From GWA1-39-11 sp964360265 (GTDB taxonomy: Bacteria > Patescibacteriota > Microgenomatia > Levybacterales > GWA1-39-11): DNA of 31,171 nt. Position 1 is the stretch's first letter; every line of letters begins with the position of its first letter. The DNA is taken from positions 1-31,171 of the forward strand of contig CAYHUY010000010.1 in NCBI GenBank assembly GCA_964360265.1. The letters are read 5' to 3'. Under the pieces are notes generated by a model that did no database searches, was not told the origin of the DNA, and worked only from the letters and a program-made list of their open reading frames with translations. Below, piece after piece: positions 27,447-31,171 of this stretch. Both the position numbers and the translations under genes were made by a program.

Positions 27447-29696
27447 CTAAAGGCCTTCCAGAAGTTCTTTTGTCGCAGTATGCGTGGGGTCTATATTTTT
27501 CAAAATATATTCGAGTTTTTCACGCGCATGAGCGTTATATTTGATAGATCGCTGAGGATTCTTTTGCCCCTGTTGAGAATAGAAAAGCGCAAGGGCATAG
27601 TAGGCATCTAGGTAATTAGGTTTTAACTTTATTGCATCACCCATATATTTAATGGTTTTTTCACTATCCCCCTTTTGATTATAAAAAAGCGCAAGACTGT
27701 ATAAAAGCTTTGCGTCTGTTGGAGCCAGCTTTTGAGTGTCTTCAAGAGTTTTAATAGCAAGGTCAATGAGAGAGGGGTCAATTTGGGCTAGGGCAAAAGC
27801 GACACGCGCCCGTGTTTTAAGATACACAATATGATTTGGGTGTTTTGCAACAATTTCATCACTTAAGCTTTTGGCAGTTTGCGCAAGGCTGCCGGCGCGA
27901 GTTGCTTCATTTTGCTGAGCAAGAAGAACTGCAAGAGTTGCAAGATTAATTGAGAGCTCGTCCCGATATAAATCTTCTCCAGGAAGCATATCAGAAGCCT
28001 CAGTGAGGTACGTGTTGGCCTGTATGAACTCACCTGCTTTATTAAGATTATATCCAAGCGCATATTTTCTATCGGCAAACCAGAAGTTTACAAGATAGAT
28101 CGCAGAATAAAGGAAGATTGCTACAAGCACCAAGATCGCTGTCATTTTTATAAAGTCCGGTTTTTCCCATACGCTTGAAGTTGTCTTGGGCAGGGTGAAA
28201 CTTGAAGAAAGAAACTGAGGGTGAGTAAGTTCAAGAAAAAATAAAGGAAACAGGAAAAAGAAAAGATTTAGAATTACAACTGAGAATCCAAAGAAATTTG
28301 AAACGAGAAGCGCAATAAATCCTGAGATAATACCAATTGATATTGGCTGATTTGCGTTTTCTCCGCTTACTTTAAGTAAAGATTTTAAAGCGAGGTAGAG
28401 AAATAAAATTATAATTGCCAAGTAGGCACCTAAGCCGAATATTCCTGTTGTTGCAAGATAATTTAAATACTCATTGTGCGCTTTGTTGTATAGATAATCC
28501 CATTCAGAAGTTAAATTATGAGCGAGTGGCTTGACGCTATAATAGGCGTAAGCATAGGTTTCAACGCCTGTCCCAAAGAGAGGGTTTCTCTTAAATAGTT
28601 CAATCGCGCCTTGCCAGACTATAAGTCTAATTTTGCTTGATTCTGTTCCTCCAAGCTGTACATTTGCGGCTGAATCAAGACCCTCCGAGTTGGCTGGCTT
28701 GCCCTGAGCGGAGTCGAAGGGTGGCTTCGAATATAACGCCGAAAAGCCCGAAAGAGTCGCATATTTGCTAAGTAATTCAATGGGGGTTCCGATTGAGATA
28801 GTTATAAAAGTAAAAATGGCAGCAAAGACAATCAAAAATCTCACCGTTTTATTGGAAAAATTTACCTTTTGTTTGGATTTAATAAAATGAAGATAAATAA
28901 AAATCGAGGCGAATATTATTAGGGAAACGGTGAGGCCAAGAAAGCTTGATTGCGAACCGGTCCAAAGAAGGGCGACGTAAAATAAAGCAGCAAGCAACAT
29001 GTAGTACGTAGTAAGTATTTTATTTTTGGCTTCTTTTAGTTTATATAGTCCAAGGCCTAAAGCTATAGGTATTAAAACGGCAAGAAATGTTCCCATCCAA
29101 TTGGGTTGTCCAAGCGTTGAGAAAATCCGCACAGTTGGTTGAAATTGGTCTGACCAACATGCGGTATCCAATACTCCACGAAATAAAAGACAAGTTGGAT
29201 CATATCCAAAATGCGAAGGAATTCCCCATAAGACTACCGCAAGACCGGATATTAAACTTACAACTAGAAGCTTAAGGCTTATCGGTTTTTCGTTTTCGGT
29301 TTTGTCCGCCGGCTGGCGGATTAAGTTTGTCGCAAATGCGTAATACAAAAATATGTAGGAAATGGTTGAGAAGAGCCCGCCATTAAAACGAGAATAGTAT
29401 CCCCACAAAGAAGTGTGAGGATCGATTGAAATTATTGTTGAGATGATTTGTGAGAGTAGAAAAAGCGCGATTGGAATATCAAGGGGAGTTCGCCTAATTT
29501 CAAATCGCCCCATCAGGATCATTTTTGTTGCCCAAAGAAAAGCAATAAATAGAGAAGCCGCAAAAACCACCCACATTTTATTGAACTCGAATAGCTCGTA
29601 AGTATCAGGCCACATAGCAAGAGGAACGGCAAAAAATATGGAATAAAAGGAGAATTTTATTGCGGTATTAATCTTTGAAATAATGTCAGTTGACAT
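27447..29696 (-). CDS. O-antigen ligase-like membrane protein with TPR domain
   Basis: A 749-residue glycan-polymer ligase/polymerase-like protein (Wzy_C/WaaL type). About ten transmembrane helices occupy residues 1-540. The large periplasmic loop has the family pattern FGTGVETYAYAYYSVKPLAHN followed by YNKAHNEYLNYLATTGIFG. The C-terminal about 200 residues are TPR repeats (LLYSLALFYNQKGDSEKTIKYMGDAIKLKPNYLDAYYALALFYSQQG region). Two dispersed repeats are embedded: one encodes PFDSAQGKP in the loop, the other RQPADKTE. ATG 29696 is chosen from the promoter position. It may attach glycans or teichoic-type polymers at the surface. Confidence 0.85.
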   Translation of the reverse strand: MSTDIISKINTAIKFSFYSIFFAVPLAMWPDTYELFEFNKMWVVFAASLFIAFLWATKMILMGRFEIRRTPLDIPIALFLLSQIISTIISIDPHTSLWGYYSRFNGGLFSTISYIFLYYAFATNLIRQPADKTENEKPISLKLLVVSLISGLAVVLWGIPSHFGYDPTCLLFRGVLDTACWSDQFQPTVRIFSTLGQPNWMGTFLAVLIPIALGLGLYKLKEAKNKILTTYYMLLAALFYVALLWTGSQSSFLGLTVSLIIFASIFIYLHFIKSKQKVNFSNKTVRFLIVFAAIFTFITISIGTPIELLSKYATLSGFSALYSKPPFDSAQGKPANSEGLDSAANVQLGGTESSKIRLIVWQGAIELFKRNPLFGTGVETYAYAYYSVKPLAHNLTSEWDYLYNKAHNEYLNYLATTGIFGLGAYLAIIILFLYLALKSLLKVSGENANQPISIGIISGFIALLVSNFFGFSVVILNLFFFLFPLFFLELTHPQFLSSSFTLPKTTSSVWEKPDFIKMTAILVLVAIFLYSAIYLVNFWFADRKYALGYNLNKAGEFIQANTYLTEASDMLPGEDLYRDELSINLATLAVLLAQQNEATRAGSLAQTAKSLSDEIVAKHPNHIVYLKTRARVAFALAQIDPSLIDLAIKTLEDTQKLAPTDAKLLYSLALFYNQKGDSEKTIKYMGDAIKLKPNYLDAYYALALFYSQQGQKNPQRSIKYNAHAREKLEYILKNIDPTHTATKELLEGL
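28702..28721. repeat. TGAGC-nn-AGTCGAA repeat, copy 3
   Basis: CCC, TGAGCGGAGTCGAA, GGG on the plus strand, inside the O-antigen ligase-like gene (encoding PFDSAQG on the minus strand). The arms CCC/GGG pair. Confidence 0.75.
29305..29320. repeat. TCCGCC-GGCT-GGCGGA palindrome in ligase gene
   Basis: A six-base-pair hairpin of the family also seen in mrdA (22312) and near the tRNAs (16889). It lies in a cytoplasmic or periplasmic loop between predicted helices. Confidence 0.65.
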
Positions 29697-29707
29697 GAAT
29701 AAATTCG

Positions 29708-29736
29708 AGTTTATCACAAACTTAATGTCTTGACAA
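29708..29736 (-). promoter_or_regulatory. Promoter of O-antigen ligase-like gene
   Basis: The minus strand has TTGTCA (29731-29736), a 17-base spacer ending in TGTGA, and TAAACT (29708-29713), with eleven bases to ATG 29696. Confidence 0.6.
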
Positions 29737-29797
29737 TTTGAGAATAAATGATGGCATACTGTAAAACGATGAAACAAAATCTATTAGGGGTGAAGTT

Positions 29798-29990
29798 GTA
29801 TCCGAAAATAAAATAAGCACTGATCAACTTTATGGGATTCAAAAAGATGTTAAGGATCACGAAAAACGCATTATCCGCCTCGAATCCCCACAAGCTCCTT
29901 AGGATTGATTTATTCTGGGGATTAAGCTATATTCTTATAATATCCGCCTTCGCATTTAATGCTTCGGCGAAACAAGTGTTCAGTTTATAA
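29798..29990 (+). pseudogene. Broken or frameshifted small coiled-coil/TM ORF
   Basis: One frame encodes SENKISTDQLYGIQKDVKD then HEKRIIRLESPQAP (hydrophilic coiled-coil-like) ending at TAG 29900-29902. The +1 frame continues without a gap as LRIDLFWGLSYILIISAFAFN and ASAKQVFSL to TAA 29988-29990, a plausible membrane helix. Joined, they give a roughly 64-residue XhlA-like arrangement (coil then helix). The first frame has no standard start codon (its first codon after an AGGGG tract is GTA). It is either a decayed gene, a sequencing error, or a +1 frameshift at CCT-TAG-G. Confidence 0.35.
29936..29941 (+). promoter_or_regulatory. Candidate mreB promoter -10
   Basis: TATAAT 51 bases upstream of the mreB ATG, preceded by a weak -35-like TTCTGG 17 bases earlier. 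Confidence 0.4.
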
Positions 29991-29992
29991 TT

Positions 29993-31144
29993 ATGTTCGA
30001 TAGTATTTTTTCACTCTTTTCGCATGACCTTGGAATAGATCTTGGGACGGCAAATATTTTAGTGCACGTTAAGGGTAAAGGAATTGCGATCCGCGAGCCA
30101 TCAATGGTTACAAGACATAACAAAACCAAGAAAATCATAGCGGTAGGAACGGAAGCCAAAAAAATGCTTGGGAAAACCCCCGCAACAATCTCTGCAATTA
30201 AGCCACTTGAACATGGTGTAATATCGGATTTTGATGCGGCAACCTATATGTTTCAATACTATATTAGAAAGCTGCATGAGCAAGGAACGCCATTCTATCA
30301 GTTTGTGCGACCGCGTGTTGCTGTAGGCATTCCCTCAGGAATTACAGAGGTAGAACGCCGTGCCGTTTGGGAGGCAGCATTACAGGCAGGTGCGCGTGAA
30401 TGTTATTTAATTGAAGAACCAATGGCAGCAGCAGTAGGCGCTGGAATTTCCGTCTTTGAGCCTACTGGAATTATGATTGTTGATATAGGAGGAGGTACAA
30501 CTGAAATTGCGGTAATATCACTTGGCGGAATAGTAGTAAACCGTTCTTTAAAAATTGCAGGGAATGAAATGGATGCTGCCATTATGCACTACATTAGATT
30601 GAGACATGGGTTGTTGATAGGTGAAAAAACAGCGGAAGAAGTAAAAATAAAGATTGGAAGCGCGTATAAAGGTCAGAACCGCGGCCGGAATAAAAAAATT
30701 CTAGACCGGGAGGAGAAAAAGGAGGGCGAGTTTCTTGCGCAACAGGGCATGCAAGAGGAAGTTGAAATTGAAAAAGAGGGAAAAGATAAAATCGCAATAA
30801 TCCGGGGTCGCGACATTGAGACAGGACTACCAAAGTCATTAAGGATCTCGGAAATCGAGATAAGGGAGGCTATTGGTCCTGTGGTGGGACAAATTGTTGA
30901 TGGTGTTATGGAAGTAATTGAGGAGACTCCGCCGGAGTTAATATCCGATATTCTTGAGCATGGGATAATTCTTGCGGGTGGAGGGGCGCTTCTCCCTGGA
31001 ATTGATGAACTTATAATTGAACGAACAAAAATCCCCGTGATTTTAGCAGAAGATCCCCTAACTGCGGTGGTACGCGGCATCGCAAAGCTGCTTGAGAATC
31101 CCTCTATGCTTGACCAGGTGAAGGTAACCGGCGGCCTCCGGTAA
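29993..31144 (+). CDS. mreB: Rod shape-determining protein MreB with charged insertion
   Basis: Actin-like ATPase organising lateral cell-wall synthesis. Phosphate 1 DLGIDLGTANILV (12-24), the phosphate 2 region MIVDIGGGTTEIAVI (161-175) and the adenosine region GIILAGGGALLPGID (324-338) are conserved. The N-terminal MFDSIFSLFS is amphipathic, as in membrane-binding MreB. At 383 residues it exceeds the usual 330-350. Between GSAY (224) and RGRD (271) there are about 44 residues where typical MreB has about 10-12; the extra part (KGQNRGRNKKILDREEKKEGE...) is basic then acidic. The stop is followed by a CTAGATACT repeat unit. Confidence 0.95.
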   Translation: MFDSIFSLFSHDLGIDLGTANILVHVKGKGIAIREPSMVTRHNKTKKIIAVGTEAKKMLGKTPATISAIKPLEHGVISDFDAATYMFQYYIRKLHEQGTPFYQFVRPRVAVGIPSGITEVERRAVWEAALQAGARECYLIEEPMAAAVGAGISVFEPTGIMIVDIGGGTTEIAVISLGGIVVNRSLKIAGNEMDAAIMHYIRLRHGLLIGEKTAEEVKIKIGSAYKGQNRGRNKKILDREEKKEGEFLAQQGMQEEVEIEKEGKDKIAIIRGRDIETGLPKSLRISEIEIREAIGPVVGQIVDGVMEVIEETPPELISDILEHGIILAGGGALLPGIDELIIERTKIPVILAEDPLTAVVRGIAKLLENPSMLDQVKVTGGLR

Positions 31145-31171
31145 AAAAACAACTAGATACTTCTTTCGGGG

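Overview
The window looks like a chromosomal piece of a Candidate Phyla Radiation (Patescibacteria) bacterium, most plausibly in or near the Microgenomates. This is inferred from style: an AT-rich genome (a sample row such as 10021-10080 has 23 G/C of 60), compact genes, a DUF5667-type secreted protein, ribosomal protein L1 with a long charged N-terminal extension, a four-helix-bundle (S23/Avd-like) gene, a sortase with DsbA and DsbB, an archaeal-type FBP aldolase/phosphatase, and many short interspersed palindromic repeats. No rRNA is present, so the phylum cannot be fixed here.

Layout. 1-1.8 kb: a partial lysozyme-like gene and a secreted DUF5667 coiled-coil protein. 1.85-4.3 kb: tRNA-Trp, era, a GalT-like transferase, and a four-helix-bundle gene between inverted AT-rich repeats. 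4.4-6.5 kb (minus strand): secE-nusG-rplK-rplA. 6.6-9.7 kb: galU, a small unknown protein, and three separately promoted small enzymes (isochorismatase-like, C39-like, cyclase/formamidase-like). 10-13 kb: argS and an M16 peptidase. 13.1-15.3 kb: a large multi-winged-helix protein, ndk and a small membrane protein. 15.4-16.9 kb: a GC-rich block with the FBP aldolase/phosphatase, probably acquired, beside tRNA-Arg and tRNA-Pro. 17.2-19.5 kb: a small EF-Tu-domain-like protein, then DsbA-like, DsbB and sortase genes. 19.6-22.6 kb: mreC-mreD-mrdA. 22.6-24.5 kb: a divergent membrane protein and dprA. 24.5-26 kb: a promoter, L10 leader and attenuator, then rplJ-rplL and rpmB. 26-27.4 kb (minus): def-fmt. 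27.4-29.7 kb: an O-antigen-ligase/TPR membrane protein. 29.8-31.1 kb: a broken or frameshifted small ORF and mreB.

Functional themes are translation (L1, L10, L11, L12, L28, ArgRS, three tRNAs, Def/Fmt, Era), transcription and secretion (NusG, SecE), envelope construction and rod shape (MreB/C/D, PBP2, GalU, sortase, O-antigen-ligase-like protein), extracytoplasmic disulfide formation (DsbA/B), and DNA uptake (DprA).

Two cross-cutting signals stand out. First, many genes carry a -10 box exactly six bases before the start codon, often with a good -35 or a TGn extension, implying leaderless mRNAs as the normal mode here. Second, several families of short palindromic repeats occur both between genes and inside reading frames. 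One has a conserved 14-base core flanked by three-base arms that change in a compensatory way, and one copy of it forms the variable hairpin of the L10 leader.
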